The position numbers were made by a program, and so were the translations under genes. A stretch of 64,000 nucleotides of DNA from Pomphorhynchus laevis (lineage: Eukaryota; Acanthocephala; Palaeacanthocephala; Echinorhynchida; Pomphorhynchidae), in contig WNNJ02000854.1 of assembly GCA_012934845.2 (NCBI GenBank), positions 62,001 through 126,000 of the forward strand, given 5' to 3'. Numbering within the stretch: the first letter of the stretch is position 1; every line of letters begins with the position of its first letter. The notes beneath the pieces were generated by a model that saw nothing but the letters and a program-made list of their open reading frames with translations, ran no database searches and was not told where the DNA came from. This document shows positions 1-12,757 of the stretch, piece after piece.

Positions 1-160
1 CCACATCATGTTAGATTTCTCGTTGTTTAAAAACATACGGATTGAACAAAGATATGCGTAAATAGCAAAGAGGCAAGACGATGCATCAGAAGCGAGGTTC
101 GATGCAGATGTAAGTGTGCATGATGCATAGATTACTATATCGTCAGCGTACTGTCATGAA

Positions 161-536
161 CTAACTACTAATAATACAGCCTAACTACTAATATCATCCT
201 GCGCCAATGACTTGCTCTGAAAATCAATGATGACCTGCTCTGGAAATAAATGACTAATTAATGACCCGCTCTGGAAATCTATTTCGAAAATTGTTAGGCA
301 GGTAAGGAGTCTATAAATTCGCAGGAATGTTTCCTGCAATTTTTCAACGACTTGCTGTATTCTCTATAAACCATCCAAGTATTAAAGCATGTTGAAATGT
401 TAGTGCTCAGTGCTCACGCCCTGATGGTCCGTAGGGTACTAATGTCGGCGCAAGATGATATTAGTAGTTAGTCCGTGTTGCAACTAGTTCGTGACGATAT
501 TCGTCACAAACTAGTTGAAGCACGACCTAACTACTA
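161..536. repeat. Foldback (MITE-like) repeat with nested inverted ends
   Basis: The 25-bp segment 181-205 (starts CTAACTACTAATATCATC) pairs with the reverse complement of 447-471 with one mismatch, giving terminal inverted repeats about 290 bp apart. The same end motif CTAACTACTA occurs at 161-170, 181-190 and 527-536 and inverted at 462-471. Between the last two lies an imperfect palindrome centred near 499, whose core 481-517 (CAACTAGTT...AACTAGTTG) is almost perfect. The interior (206-285) has three diverged copies of a roughly 28-bp unit around GCTCTGRAAA. No coding frame is present. This fits a non-autonomous foldback element; the superfamily and target duplication are not resolved. Confidence 0.6.
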
Positions 537-539
537 TAC

Positions 540-1639
540 TATTTAGGATTAAAGAAGATAGCAGTACAACATCCTTATGTTTCACATATTAATTTATTAT
601 TAATAAATAATAAAGATTATTTAAGCCTCTGACTTTCTGCTTGGGAAAACGAATTATGGATAAAAAACATAGTCAAACATTTAAACTTTCGTCCACAGGA
701 TTGGTTCCTAAATGTCAGGTATTTTAGCTGTCAGGCGAATGCTAAGTTCGGCTATGTCTTTTAACGATTTCTCGGATAAGATAGGACACTCAAATTCGTG
801 TCATAAAAACTTACACGATTCGTGACAGAGAAAGTATACACATGACTAGTTACGGTTGTGAACAGTAATACGGGAACGACAGTACTTGTCGTGAGATTCA
901 TGAATTGAAATTATCCAAGGCGAGAGGACGTTAGAAGAACATAAATACCTCAAATTCAACTGTGAATAAACAGGTAAAGAGAATATTTGAGGATCGAGAC
1001 GTTTTTCTTTTTCTATAAAATTTTTCTTATTTTCAAGAAACTGATTTCTATGTGGTGCGCCTAATAGACGGAGAAGAAACTCGGAACATAAATTCACCTT
1101 CGATAAAATATACACGGCGTTGGTAGAGCATTTTCGTGAAATTCCTACACGTTTAATGAATCTGATCTTACATTTGTCTATATGTGCATAATTGGATGAC
1201 GTAAATTCTGTTCAGATTGCGGAAAGAGCGTATGACAAAATATGCAATAACATAATGTAAAAATAGTTGAGAAATAGTTGTTAAAGGGAAATTTTCTAAG
1301 ATATCTGATTTGTAAAGTGGCTATAACAATTTTCGTACACTTACTTTTCGAGGTGGGGAGTGAGTGATCATCTGCTGGTTAGCAAAACTTCTAAGTAAGT
1401 ATAATTCTTGCTAAACTCAATGTTCTGTTGTTTAGAGTTGCTTTGTCATTTGAGCAAAATCTTGCCCTTTACGAAATGTTAACACTAATTTTGGATATTA
1501 ACTTCAAGATGATTATCAATACAGTACGTACCTAATGCAGATGCCGCACATTAGGGAGGTAGTCGTCAAGTCTTTTGATAAAATTACTAAATCGTCCGCG
1601 CACAGTACAGAAGTTATTGATTGGTATTTATTTTAAAGA
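540..1639. other. AT-rich spacer, no feature recognised
   Basis: Only short chance reading frames occur in this stretch. No protein family, RNA gene or clear repeat was recognised on either strand. Confidence 0.5.
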
Positions 1640-2210
1640 TGGAAAGGTAAGTCGTGAACAAAAATTAAAAAAGGATGAGACTAAGCGGATCTCCCTGCAT
1701 CACGGCGCGGGTATCTACTATAGTGTCCGATAAAGTAAGCACGTCTAAGACTTTTAGTGAGTTAGTACAAAGTATGTTGTCAATGAGTTTTAATAAACAG
1801 CTAGATATTCGGAAATCAAAGAACAGTTTACAAGTAAACATTTCTCGATTCACGGAATAAAAGGCTTTTTTAAAATCAACATAAACTCCAAACAATGAGT
1901 TCTTACTTTCAAACTGCGTGAAGTCCTGATTTCAAATCACTTTGATCGCATCTACCGTTGATCGGTTAAGTCGAAATCCAAATTGTTCTGAAAATAGAAG
2001 ATAATCACGATACTTTAACATTTGATTATCGATTAGAGTTGACAAAACTTTATACGCGTGGTTCAGTAGGGTAATTCCTCGATAGAAGTTGGTATCGGTA
2101 ATATCACCTTTGCCTTTATATGATACTTTTATCCTCCTTGCTTCCAAAAGCTCAGCATAGGGCACAAGTAAAGGATCAAATAAAAAAGGTGCAACTAATA
2201 TCCTGATAGA
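1640..2210 (-). mobile_element. LINE reverse transcriptase relic
   Basis: Two adjacent minus-strand frames (1932-2165 and 1665-1895) read as consecutive pieces of a non-LTR reverse transcriptase. The first has the finger/palm segment KGKGDITDTNFYRGITLLN and GFRLNRSTVDAI. The second has YVDFKKAFYSVNR (RT motif A, with the usual aspartate replaced by tyrosine in KAFY) and MQGDPLSLILF, matching the common RQGDPLSPLLF motif. A small frameshift separates them. No endonuclease or 3' end is visible, so this is an internal fragment. The motif wording suggests an L1/RTE/R4-like lineage rather than families A or B here, but the clade is not certain. Confidence 0.7.
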
Positions 2211-2459
2211 CGACTAACGAATATTTCATCTACTAGATACAAAGTTGGTCGCAACATACGGCTTTATTAGCCATAGAGAATATGGATAATTCTAATTCCA
2301 TCAACTAAAAATAAACATTAAGTGGGTCATATTCATTAGTCGGGAGCAAAACTGATGTGAAAGTATTATAAGAATGACTATCGAAATCTTATGAATTATT
2401 AAGTATGAGGTTAAAGTGATTAAACCAACTTGATATTATGAGATGCGAGAGCTACTTAC

Positions 2460-2530
2460 AGTGCATTTTGTTTGAAGTTTCCATGATCTTCGTTCGATTT
2501 GTTTCAATAGTACACACTCGTCTTTATATA
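2460..2530 (-). promoter_or_regulatory. Possible TATA promoter and first exon (minus strand)
   Basis: On the minus strand a TATATAAAG box (plus positions 2522-2530) lies about 40 bp upstream of an ATG (2482-2484). The ATG opens eight codons (M-E-T-S-N-K-M-H) that run into a consensus-like splice donor, CACT/GTAAGT, at 2460/2459. The spacing suits a short first exon. No second exon was found toward position 1, where LINE sequence begins, so this may be chance. Confidence 0.2.
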
Positions 2531-3372
2531 GCGTTAGCTGACGAAATTCCAAAAACATCGAGAAATATACTATTCGCAAAATAAAAAATTTCGTATTAAT
2601 ATCTTTATTGAATCGACGGTTTTTACTAAGAAGTACAATAGCTTTCCTAAGCTGTATGAGACTTCCTGGTTTGTGCTGTAATCTGTTTCGAGAGATATCT
2701 GCAATGCGTTTAGATGATGGCGAGTAAGCATCTTGGAGACAACCTCTGATATTTGAAAAGTTTTCGTCAATGCATTAAGAATCCTGACTGTATTTTAAAC
2801 TTTTTATAATTTAATCGTCTGATATCGAGTTTTCAATTAATTCTGGAATGCAAAATTTTCTTTGTTAGCATTGAAGAAAATGCTTTCCCACTATAAATAA
2901 AACTGGCTTGTGTTTCCAGAGTAAAGATCATTAGGATACAAATTCAAGATTAGCTTTCACGACTAAAGCGTTAGTAAATTAAATATCTATGCAACTTCGC
3001 CAAATAAGATACTCAGGTTCAACTTTCTTCAGATACGTGTAATTCAAGGCCGTGTGAATTTAAAAAATGATAAAAGTTGCTTAAGTTTAACCGGGGGTTG
3101 GACTCATGTGAGGAGCGTAAAATCATCAGCTATCATGACACACCTTTATTTGAATAGCTCACAAAAAATAAACAGTAAATTAAATTAATTTGTACATAAT
3201 TTCAAATTATTAACAATTAATAAATAATAAATTAATTAGTTAACCATTAATGACGAGTATGACATATGAACAATTAGTAGCTTATAAATATTCCGAAATA
3301 TCAAGTTTATGATATCGATGACGTTGGAAAATATAAATAATAAGCGAATTTAAAGAATCATCGTAAATTTAC

Positions 3373-5538
3373 CGAATAATAACCAAAGATAGCCAATTTG
3401 CCCAAATACAACATTTAAAGCAAATACACTAGCCAATAAAGCCCCAAACGTTACACCGCCAGCAACAATTATTGTTGAGGTTCCTCGAAAGACGTTTGGA
3501 GAGCATTCTGTAATGTACATCGGAGATAATCTCATGTATATTCCTGAAAAGAATCTAATTTAGTTAAACGAAGATTAAAACTTAAACACTTACCTGAATG
3601 GATACCCATCATTAAACGGCTGATTATTAGCAATTCGAATAAATTCGTTATTTCCGATAGCATCATTGCAATCGTGAAAATAGTACCAAAAGCGGAAACA
3701 TAATACATGGCTTTTCGACTTCCAAATACAAAATGTTAACTTTATGAAAATTTAAACTTCGAAAAAATATAAATTTAATTTTATCCAAAAAAAATAAAAA
3801 TTAAAATTTATTATTAAAATTTATTATTTAAAACAATATGTAATGGAAATAAGGATGTGAATAAAACAATTTTAATAAACGATTATTAAATGACAGAGTG
3901 ATTAAATCTTAAACAAAATTGTTTTACGTCAATGTCAATTATTCAATACAACGTGTTAAACTTTACATTCAACGGACGGTAAAACGAAGTAAAATATTAC
4001 CAGACACATTGTAGATACCATAACACTGTGTGAATTTATTTATAGACAAGAGGTCGTCCACACAGCATACGGTAGAATAGATATAGAGACTGAAACGGGA
4101 CTGTTGGTGTAGGATAACTGACGATTGAGTCCATCCATGTTAATTAGAATGCTATGAAGTTTTAATTATAAAGCGGGATTATTATATGAAACAGATCATA
4201 TAATGATTCACGCATGCAAGATTTATAAATATTTCGAAGTTTTCCATTTGCACACAAGCATAGAATATTCCAAGATACATGATATAACATTTTGGACAAT
4301 TATGAATAAGCAGTCTTTATAGTTACAAAAAAATATTTATTACTTTAAATTTATAGCAATATATAATATTATAATTAGTATTATATACCGATATTATATA
4401 AAATTGAAAATATATTTTTTAATATTATTTACTACACATTACAATTTATATTGCACTAATGAAATTGTAATTATATTTGAATTACTTAATTTCATACTAC
4501 AATTTGAAGATTTCGTCGTTTTGGAATTTTGATATTTTAAACAAGCTTGCCATGATAAGTTGATCGTGGGTATGTATAAATATTGTTGTTTTGAGAGTTA
4601 CTGAGTTCCATAATATCTAAAAACGATTACTTTGAAAATGAACTTTGTTTTTCATCGTTTTGTTGACTGCTATCAAATAGAAAAACTGTATACCATCCAA
4701 GTCTACTTGATAGTGGGCCGATTAGTAGGCTGCCTAATATTCCACCAACTACAAAAACTGTTGATGCCACAGAATACCAAAAATCGACATTATCTGCAGA
4801 CGGAAAGGAGTTATAGTGAGCGTAAATAGACGTGTTGATCAGTTGTTTAATCACCTGAAGTAAAGTCAAAAATAAAATAATATATTTATAAAATATTCAT
4901 CAAAAATAATTTTATGCGACATCAAATTGAAAATGTTCGTTACAATGTAGGCCATGGGCATTAATCATCATCTACTACTCCGATACAACTATTTATTATA
5001 TCGCTACCGATTAGGATTATATCATAAATGTGTCCGATCAGTTCTGAAACAAATCGAACATTTATTCTTCAATGAAATCATCAATTAATATTTTTCTTTA
5101 TAAATGTCTTCCAATTGTTTTGTCAGACTCCATAGAAGTGTTGATAATTACCAGCACATCGTATAATTAAACTCTATAGCATTTAAAATCACGACTGTAG
5201 CCGGAAAGCAAAACTTCTTTGAGTCTAAAGTCACTTAAACAAAACATGTTTGTTTAAATATAGCTACACGCGCGATTCTAATATCAAATTGAAAAGATCT
5301 CATTATAAATTTTTTATTGCAGAATTCTACAAAGAAATAAACGACAAAAATAGCTTACTTCATCTGAATTGTTAAGCAGGCCTAGATGCAATCCAAAAAG
5401 AACTGGACCACCTGCAATAGCGACGAAAACCAGCAACCAGAATCTCGCACTTGGTTTCTGATGCTAGAATTGCAATTTTAGTTATCAAAAGATTTGCGCA
5501 TTCTTTACCTTCACAACTGGTGTATTTTCGTTATTCAT
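3373..5538 (-). CDS. SLC2-type facilitated sugar transporter, N-terminal five exons (partial)
   Basis: Five minus-strand exons with consensus splice sites and matching phases encode about 197 residues: 5509-5538, 5359-5463, 4694-4854, 3594-3718 and 3373-3543. They cover the start (MNNENTPVVK), TM1 (FWLLVFVAIAGGPVLFGLHL), the following loop (EVIKQLINTSIYAHY), TM2 (STVFVVGGILGSLLIGPLSS) and the intracellular RLGCRKAM segment matching the GLUT RxGRRK motif. TM3 follows, then TM4 (LLIISRLMMGIHSG, compare IIGRFIVGLNSG), SPMYITECSP matching the SPMYLxEISP motif, and TM5. Family members move glucose or related sugars across the plasma membrane. Known GLUTs have about 490 residues and 12 helices, so the C-terminal 7 helices are missing. 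They may lie beyond the left edge, because exon 5 ends in a proper donor (3372-3371). Substrate cannot be told. Confidence 0.85.
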
Positions 5539-7239
5539 AGTTAGCAGTTGTCGTGTCACTTCCCTGTTACAGAACTTTCTAGTAGCTCAATATTCAAAAA
5601 ATAAAATTTAACGGGTTTGAGAAAATTTCAATCTGCTTTAACAATATGTTTTCAGTAATAATTGTATCATCTAAGTAGCTTTATTAATTTGATGTTATTG
5701 CTTATGTTGTCGATTTATTTCAACGAAACCAAAACCGCTACTTAAAAGATTATTTACTATGGAGTGTTAATCTATGAGTCATAATGTGTCATTGTTTTTA
5801 ATGATGATTCAGTGAAGAAATTGCTCTTTTTTGATTCAAGTAAACTGGACATGCCTGCCTTTATAAATAAATTTATCTAAACTATTACGCTAATTAGCTG
5901 GAAACTTAAAACATATAAGCAAGTCATTAAAATATGAGTTCCAAAACTGAGCCGATAATCCACAGATTCTTCAATGAGAACTGCACAGACATTAATAGAC
6001 CTAATAATTGACGGTTTACTGTTGACATTAAGAACGGTTTAACCTTTTTGAGTGTAAAAAAAGCACTTTATAGTACAAACTTGCTAACATTCAAATAAAT
6101 CGATTTGAATTTGCATTACATCTAGGTGACGGTTCACTTCATCTAGGTGATAAAGAATTGAGAGGAAATGTTCAAATCTTTGTTTTACCGTATTTAACAG
6201 GAGCCACTGAGGCACTACAAGGTTATCATTAATCGATGTCGTAAGCTCGCACTAAACGACATATTTCGATTTTTTGTTATGATAATTACGGAAACCCTAA
6301 GTTGTCGACATTAAAGCTTAGGATGCATCTCCTAGTAATCATCCCTAGTATTAAGATTAAAATTGAGTTAAAGTTATCTGCATATATATAACTGTATTGT
6401 GAAATAGTCTGAGATAGAGACATCTAGCTTTGGCATTAATTTTGAGTTTGGCCACAAGGACCTGTGCAAGAATTAAAGTAGACATTTGTGGACGTAGGAT
6501 ATGATATTTAGATTAATAATTTTATTAAACGGATGACTATAACGATCGAAAATATTACATTTTATATACAACTAACTGGTTTAGTTGTAGAACATTTTAT
6601 TTGTTTTAAACTACAATAAGAAAACACAAACTATATACAGCTTACCATTAAATTATTGGCGAGTTCAATTTTGGAATGGCACGAGTATTTTAAAATGTAT
6701 TTGTTCTAAAACTTATATAATGCACGCGGTTTAGCATATTCCGCATATGTTACACCAAAGTTAAAATCACCCGCTACTATTTTATAGATATGTTCCTTAT
6801 TAATAAATCGAGAGTTGTCATGTATATATGTTGCTGATTTAGTCAGATTAAAGTGTGATGACACAACCTAAATACCAAGACATTTCAGAGGTATAGTTTT
6901 AAACTTGGAGCATATGTCGTAAGTAAATAAAATAATAATTGTTAGGCAATCTATCGAGGTACCTTCACAATTAATTATTAAAGTACATAACCTCGAGTAG
7001 CCGTATCTTCAGTGCAAAATGTTTCAGTAAGTACGCCAAAGTTAAAATTATTGAACTATCCTACAATTCTTAGCTCTATCGAGCATCATAATACATAATA
7101 ATAGTTTTTGTGATATTTAAATTATCATTTGAGTTCGCATCACGCTTATCAAGCACCTATATAATTAGATCCCTTCGATCCTCACTCAACTGAAGATAAA
7201 TCAGTGAAAGTCAGTACTGACGCAACAAGATGCATTTGT
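5539..7239. other. AT-rich spacer upstream of the sugar transporter gene
   Basis: No coding region or named repeat was recognised. The first few hundred bases should contain the promoter and 5' untranslated region of the transporter gene, but no clear core element stands out. Confidence 0.45.
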
Positions 7240-7850
7240 TAAAAAATGATGAGATTGTAAGTTCATATATTATAACTATCATTTATTAATTTTAATATTA
7301 TGCAAAGGCGCAAAACGATAGCTTAAAATTTAACTTAAAATTTAACTTATGGACCTTATGAGTCATGTGATAGTAAAACTATGTAGAATAGATTGTACAA
7401 TTGAATAGTACGAGCAATATAGGAATCTGGCCATATTCAGTTTAAAATATGTAAGAGAAATTGCACACTAGTGTTTGCTTCCAAAATAGGACTAAAATAC
7501 AGACGTACTGAGTAGCAATGCATATACTTTGCATATACATTTGAATTTATTATTATTCTTTTGTCAAAACTTTTGATTTCGCACTAAATTTAATACCTTG
7601 CACTAGCCACAAAAATATTTTAGAAATATTAACAGAGGACTAAAAAAATGATGAGATTGTAAGTTCATCTATTATAACTATCATTTATTAATTCTAATAT
7701 TATGCAAAGACGCAAAACGATAGCTTAAAATTTAACTTAAAATTTGAAACTACTGATAGTTAGAGCAATAAAACTAGGAAAAGTATCTATTGCATATATA
7801 TGGATTTTATGAGTCATGTGAGAGGTGAATTACGTAAAGTTAAAAATGTA
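7240..7850. repeat. Direct repeat of about 100-150 bp
   Basis: The segment 7240-7345 (GATGAGATTGTAAGTTCAT... to ...TTAACTTAAAATTTAAC) recurs at 7645-7745 with few differences, an offset of about 405 bp. A weaker extension, GGAYYTTATGAGTCATGTGA, appears at 7352 and 7802. A second short duplication, TGTGAAATATT with flanks, sits at 8021 and 8109. This looks like a local segmental duplication and no transposon ends were seen. Confidence 0.6.
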
Positions 7851-8024
7851 CATTTGTACCGTAGAAACAAATTCATTGTTGAAAATATTTCATACAAACA
7901 TTACCAGGTTTTTCTTAGTAGAGGACTAAAATTAGACACGCCTTATAGAGTAAAAACTAATGTAGATAGCGTGTCTGTGTTTAATCTTCCATTACAAAAA
8001 AATACGAAATACTGTATAATGTGA
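7800..8024 (+). CDS. Unrecognised small ORF (74 aa)
   Basis: A 74-codon frame stays open in very AT-rich DNA and is rich in lysine, valine and aromatic residues (SYKHYQVFLSRGLKLDTPYR). The frame is open upstream of the ATG only to 7764. No domain or family was recognised. It overlaps the end of a local direct repeat, and the other repeat copy (7352 onward) does not keep the frame. It could be a terminal exon or chance; there is no positive evidence for expression. Confidence 0.2.
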   Translation: MDFMSHVRGELRKVKNVHLYRRNKFIVENISYKHYQVFLSRGLKLDTPYRVKTNVDSVSVFNLPLQKNTKYCIM

Positions 8025-8159
8025 AATATTATAAAAATAGTGCAGTTTTATTATTTATTTTAATTATAAAATTGATAAAGAAATATTTCTATTACTTTTG
8101 GTTGTAATGTGAAATATTTTAAAAACATTAAAGTTTAATTATTTATTTTAATAAATATT

Positions 8160-9150
8160 TCTACATTCATTAAAATATTTATAAAGCTATTTCAATATCT
8201 GGACATATAATTGACACTATTTAGACAGCGTAAATGATTTGTACTAGCAATTGCATATTGTATTTTAAATTGCAATATATTAAATGTAATACTTGTATTA
8301 GTTATGATATAAAAGCATAACTGATATCAATTATGCTATCAGTCGACATTTTAATTATTGTAAAGTTTTAAAATTATATAAGTTAAAAAAGTTAAATGAT
8401 TTTTTTCGATTTCAATTTATTTAAAGATTCAACATTCAATTAACATTGTCCAACATCATTGTTAGAACAAAAGTTTACTAGAAATATTAAAAATCAAATT
8501 AAAAATTAAATTAAAACTTATTTAAATTAAAAATTTGAATAAGTTTGAAAAACTCAAAGTTTGTAAAATTAAATAAATGTAAATTCTATGATAGAAACAA
8601 AAGTGGAATAATTAAAAAGAAAAATTCTATCCAATAAAACATTTTATTTATGGATGAATACCATATTTTACACCGCAATTGCACTGAATTTGAGATATTA
8701 GTGATTGCAGAGATAAATGATGTAATTGCACAGACATTAGGAATTTAAAATCCAAAAGAGTTGAAGTGATCCGAAATTACTAATTTGAATTTTAACCGTA
8801 AGTAAGCAATAATTAAATGTTTGTTCACATAATACATCCAAGAATAAACCTTTTTCGATCTTTTTATCTTGCTGAAACACTTGCTAAATATCTAGTAATC
8901 TACTTGAAAAATGGATCAGTCTCCATTAGCATACACTAACATGCACCTTGCGATTAACAAAGCTAAAGTCCCAATCTCAAAGCACGATGGTCGAAATCAG
9001 TAGAGACAAAATAAAGGCTAAAAACCCTTCACAATTGTTCTGGGGCATTTCCTAGTAAATAAGAATGACACAAAGATGTGCCAGAGATGCACTTGAACTT
9101 CCACTCTTAATGGCCGAAGTTGGTTCTGTTTAAGAGCCCCTCTTGGTCCT
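8160..9150. other. AT-rich spacer, no feature recognised
   Basis: Homopolymer-rich sequence with short A/T-biased repeats (for example around 8480-8570). No coding or transposon signature was recognised. Confidence 0.45.
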
Positions 9151-9159
9151 TTTAAGGCA

Positions 9160-11430
9160 TTTGTGAATTTATTTAAGTCGAATCCGGAAGCCCAATTTAG
9201 TCAATTAGAAATAATAATTAGAAATAATAATTAAAAATAATTAGAATAATTAGAAATGTTGAGATTGCCAATCCCCAATCTCTTCAAAATTTTTCTTGAT
9301 AAAAAGAAAATATTTCTTTGTGAAATTTTCTTTTGAAGATAGATTTGTTCCTAAGAAGGGATTATATGACTAATTTGATAAAAATTAGTAATAGGAAGTG
9401 CTACTCTTTTTATGATACAAATTGAATTATTTATAAATCTAATCTATTTTATATTATTAATATAATATAAATATTATATTATCTAATATTATTAATGTGG
9501 AATGTTTTTCAATAACACGATATTTTCTTTAGTTTAGTTTGTTTCTATATTAATAATTTTCACAGGATGTGATAGGTTACTATTCAGTTGTACCATAACG
9601 TTTGGTTTGCCACAATAAAAAATCCAATAATAAATTTTAAATCTTTTATGATTTGGCATCTTCCTAAAAACGTTAATAATCATTTCAAACGTTTATATAA
9701 AGTGACTATGAAAACAAACTATAAGTAATGCAAGTCTATATCCACGGATTTAAACAGACAACTTTTAATAATATTTATCTAATTATCTGAATAAAAAATT
9801 GAATATTAGTTGATTAAAATTTGTAAATGAGCTTAGTGGTTTGATTATTTTTGTGCCAAAAAGCTGATAAACATTTATAAATAGGTTTTGTGTTCAGTAA
9901 AAGTATGCATGTTTTCAATGTTATTCATATCACAATATGGATAAAGATCTACTAAATCAATATGCATGTTTCGTATACGAAAGAATTCTCGTGACATTAG
10001 AACGATCCTTAGCTTGTGCGATACTAACTTGGACAATGTTTGAAAGGCTTTCGGAAATAAGCCTTGCAGTGATTTGTTTGTGCATTCGAGGATCAAGAAG
10101 TAATTGGAAAAATGTATAATTAAGTATAATATGCACTAACACGGGCTACGATGATTAAAAAATAACTATGGCAATATACGCTTTGTGCTAAGACAATATA
10201 GACAAACTAAACAAAGTCTTATGAATTCTTATCTGAATAAAACATTGAATATTAATTGATTAAAATTTGTAAATGAGCAATTTGTAAATTTGTCGAATCC
10301 TGAATGCATTTATTTTAGTCAAATCCGGTAGTCCAAATTAGATAATGTTTGGTTTGCCACAATAATTAGAAATGCTGAGATTTCCAATCCCCGATCTCTT
10401 CAAAATTTTTCTTGGTGAAGGCGTTTAGTTAAATATGATCCCTTTTATATTGAAGGGATTAAGATGATTAAGTTGGAGGATGTGAACTTGTATTTTATTC
10501 TTGTAAACAATATTCTGATTTTTGAGACAACATCCTTATGCATATAAAAAATAGGGCAGTAGTATAGCATACACATGAACAAGTTAATCGTACATTAGTT
10601 TAAACGTAATTAGTAAAAGGAAAATGACAACAGCATATGAGAAAAAGAGAGGAAGCTCTTTAGTAGCGCTCAGTATACAGCAATATTTCCACCCTGTCAC
10701 AATTATCTTAGGTAGCAGAGACACCAAAAAGAAGAGACAGTAATGGGCATGCTGTCAAATGCATCATAAAAGTGAAACTGGCTGCACTAATCCAAAGACT
10801 AGTTTGTCGTTGCTGTAATCTAATATCATCTCACAACCGTTTTAATTGTATTATCAAGGAAGAGAAGATTTTTGAATACTCCCTAACCTAATATAGACAT
10901 TGGCCAACTTAAAGTTTTTGATAACAAGAATTTGAGAGGAAGAGAAATCGGGTAGGGTTATGTACAAAGTATTGATTATGATCTGGGGAAGAAATCGAGT
11001 AATGTTCCATGATGTTTAAATTGATTTTGATTTCTGAAGAAAACTTGAGTCTGCATTTCACGAAATGATTATGCCCGTAATTATTGCTGAATTTGTAAGA
11101 AGACATATTTCATTCCTATTAAAGATCTACGCTAGAAAACGTTGGGCAGGATTGCTGTCGGTTTCACCCCGACCCCATATTTCACATTTGTAACATGTTT
11201 GACAATAGAGGTACTTGTGGTAATTAGTAGAAACTAGTTTGGAAGATATAATTGTTAATAAGAAGGGATTGTATGAATAATTTGATACGCTTTTTATGAT
11301 ACAAATTTAATTATTTTATAAATCTGATCTATTTTATATTAATCTAATATTATTACTGTCGAATGTTTTTCAATAACAAAATATCTTCTTTACTTAAGTC
11401 TGTCCCTATATTAATATTTTCACAGGCTGT
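9160..11430. repeat. Shuffled diverged repeat blocks
   Basis: Several blocks recur in a different order. ATTGCCAATCCCCAATCTC at 9267 matches ATTTCCAATCCCCGATCTC at 10379. The phrase GTTTGGTTTGCCACAATAA occurs at 9599 and 10349. GTTGATTAAAATTTGTAAATG occurs near 9808 and, as ATTGATTAAAATTTGTAAATG, near 10255. A 170-bp block (TTTTTATGATACAAATT... through ...TTTTCACAGG) occurs at about 9408-9570 and 11287-11425. The blocks hold no convincing ORF. They look like pieces of one old AT-rich repeat family broken and re-ordered. Confidence 0.5.
10640..11010 (-). mobile_element. LINE family B relic
   Basis: Short collinear matches to the minus-strand family B copy at 51-55 kb remain. CAGCAATATTTCCACCCTGT (10679) corresponds to the RT segment at 52191, and GGGTTATGTACAAAG plus GAAATCGAGTAATGTT (about 10956-11006) correspond to the endonuclease segment near 53594. 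Sequence between them is mostly lost. No frame survives. It is the oldest-looking B remnant in the window. Confidence 0.5.
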
Positions 11431-12059
11431 AAGACTTAAGATATTTGTGTATTTATTAGCAAGCTCTGGAAAAGAGATCTCAAAGAAGTTAAATGAAGTG
11501 TCAAATCAGTGTGGTAATACTCGTCACTTTGATTAGAGTATTTATTAGAGTATTAATTCAAGCAGATTTTGACAGATGATTTTTGTCAGCCAGCTTTTTG
11601 ATAAATGAAAGTTCAGAATCTTCATTGTTTGAATAAACAAAGCCTTGAAAATATTGGCTGCAGCGTTATGAAAACTATTTTAATTTTTGTTTAAATTTGA
11701 AACATACTCCTTACCTACGTGATATTCATGCATCATTCTATAATCGTTTGAAGCATTTTACTGAATCGCCTTCTCAACTTGGAACGTTTACAACATGTCA
11801 GGGAATTCGTGTTTGTCGGAGGATCAAACAATGTTGTTGGAGTCCACTTTTCGACACAATGGTAAAACGTATTTTTCATTATATAGTCATGAAAGTAAGT
11901 ATTCTAAAATGTTTAATATAATTCAGAATTACACACAAGAATATACCTAAAAAAATGGTTACTGGTAACAGACATTTAATCAAATTTCTTAGCAATCAAA
12001 GATATTCTTTAATCAAAGTCACATATTTTATTGTATGTACGTGACGTTTTATGCCGGAG
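11431..12059. other. AT-rich spacer, no feature recognised
   Basis: A 74-codon plus-strand frame (11697-11921) has no recognisable domain and is not called. Nothing else is supported here. Confidence 0.4.
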
Positions 12060-12310
12060 AAAATGAGTATCAAAGGTATGCCCGTTATCTCCAGTACTGT
12101 TTTTGTCGACATCAATATTAATTTCTAAATATATTCCCAAAATTTGAGCTGTCACTCATGCGGATGACACAACATTTATTATTAAAGGACTGACTTGTAA
12201 TAAATGTTTAAGAAAACATCGAATGACAGACTTATTAAAGTGTGTCATTTATTATTAAAGGACTGACTTGTATTAAATGTTCAACAAAACACCGAATGAC
12301 ACACTTTCCA
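12060..12310 (+). mobile_element. LINE RT relic with HADD box and 73-bp duplication
   Basis: At about 12146-12200 the plus strand reads AVTHADDTTFIIKGLTCNKC, a decayed form of the YADD catalytic motif with its usual surroundings. The segment CATTTATTATTAAAGGACTG (12173) is duplicated in tandem at 12246, an offset of 73 bp, so the sequence just after the catalytic motif is present twice. The upstream RT segment is unreadable. Clade not assignable. Confidence 0.5.
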
Positions 12311-12757
12311 TTAGAAACATATTTCCTCGAAGAGTAATAATACTTAGTTATTATCTCTTCGAACGTTTTCTATCAAAACGCCATGATGTAGTAGAATTTA
12401 AAAAAAGCTTACGTCAAGCGAAGAGGGTTTATAAAAGAGCAGGGAAATTGGTATATCTTCATCACAACTTCGGGTTTGGAAAGTTTGGGCACTCGCCACC
12501 TTTACATTCTTTACACGAGGCAGACCACCAGAAGACCATATATCTTTAATTAATGTTTTTAAAAGCATGTTGAGAAATTGACATTAGATCAACAAGAAAA
12601 TATTCAAAATTTACTGGACGAGTTTAGAAATCTAATTGAGGTACTGATTTAACGTAAACAGACTGTACGTAACTAGTCGGTGTTAGTTATTTATATTTCT
12701 TTTGTTTATCCCTTAAATCAAGAGCGGATTGTTTAAAAAATATTTTGAACGAAAACA

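Noticed and set aside
9875-10142. Overlapping frames of 60-73 codons on both strands
   Set aside because: They lie in shuffled AT-rich repeat sequence and none matches a known family.
12560-12640. Short plus-strand peptide resembling the segment before the RT of Ty3-type elements
   Set aside because: Only about 25 residues with no neighbouring domain; too short to call an element.
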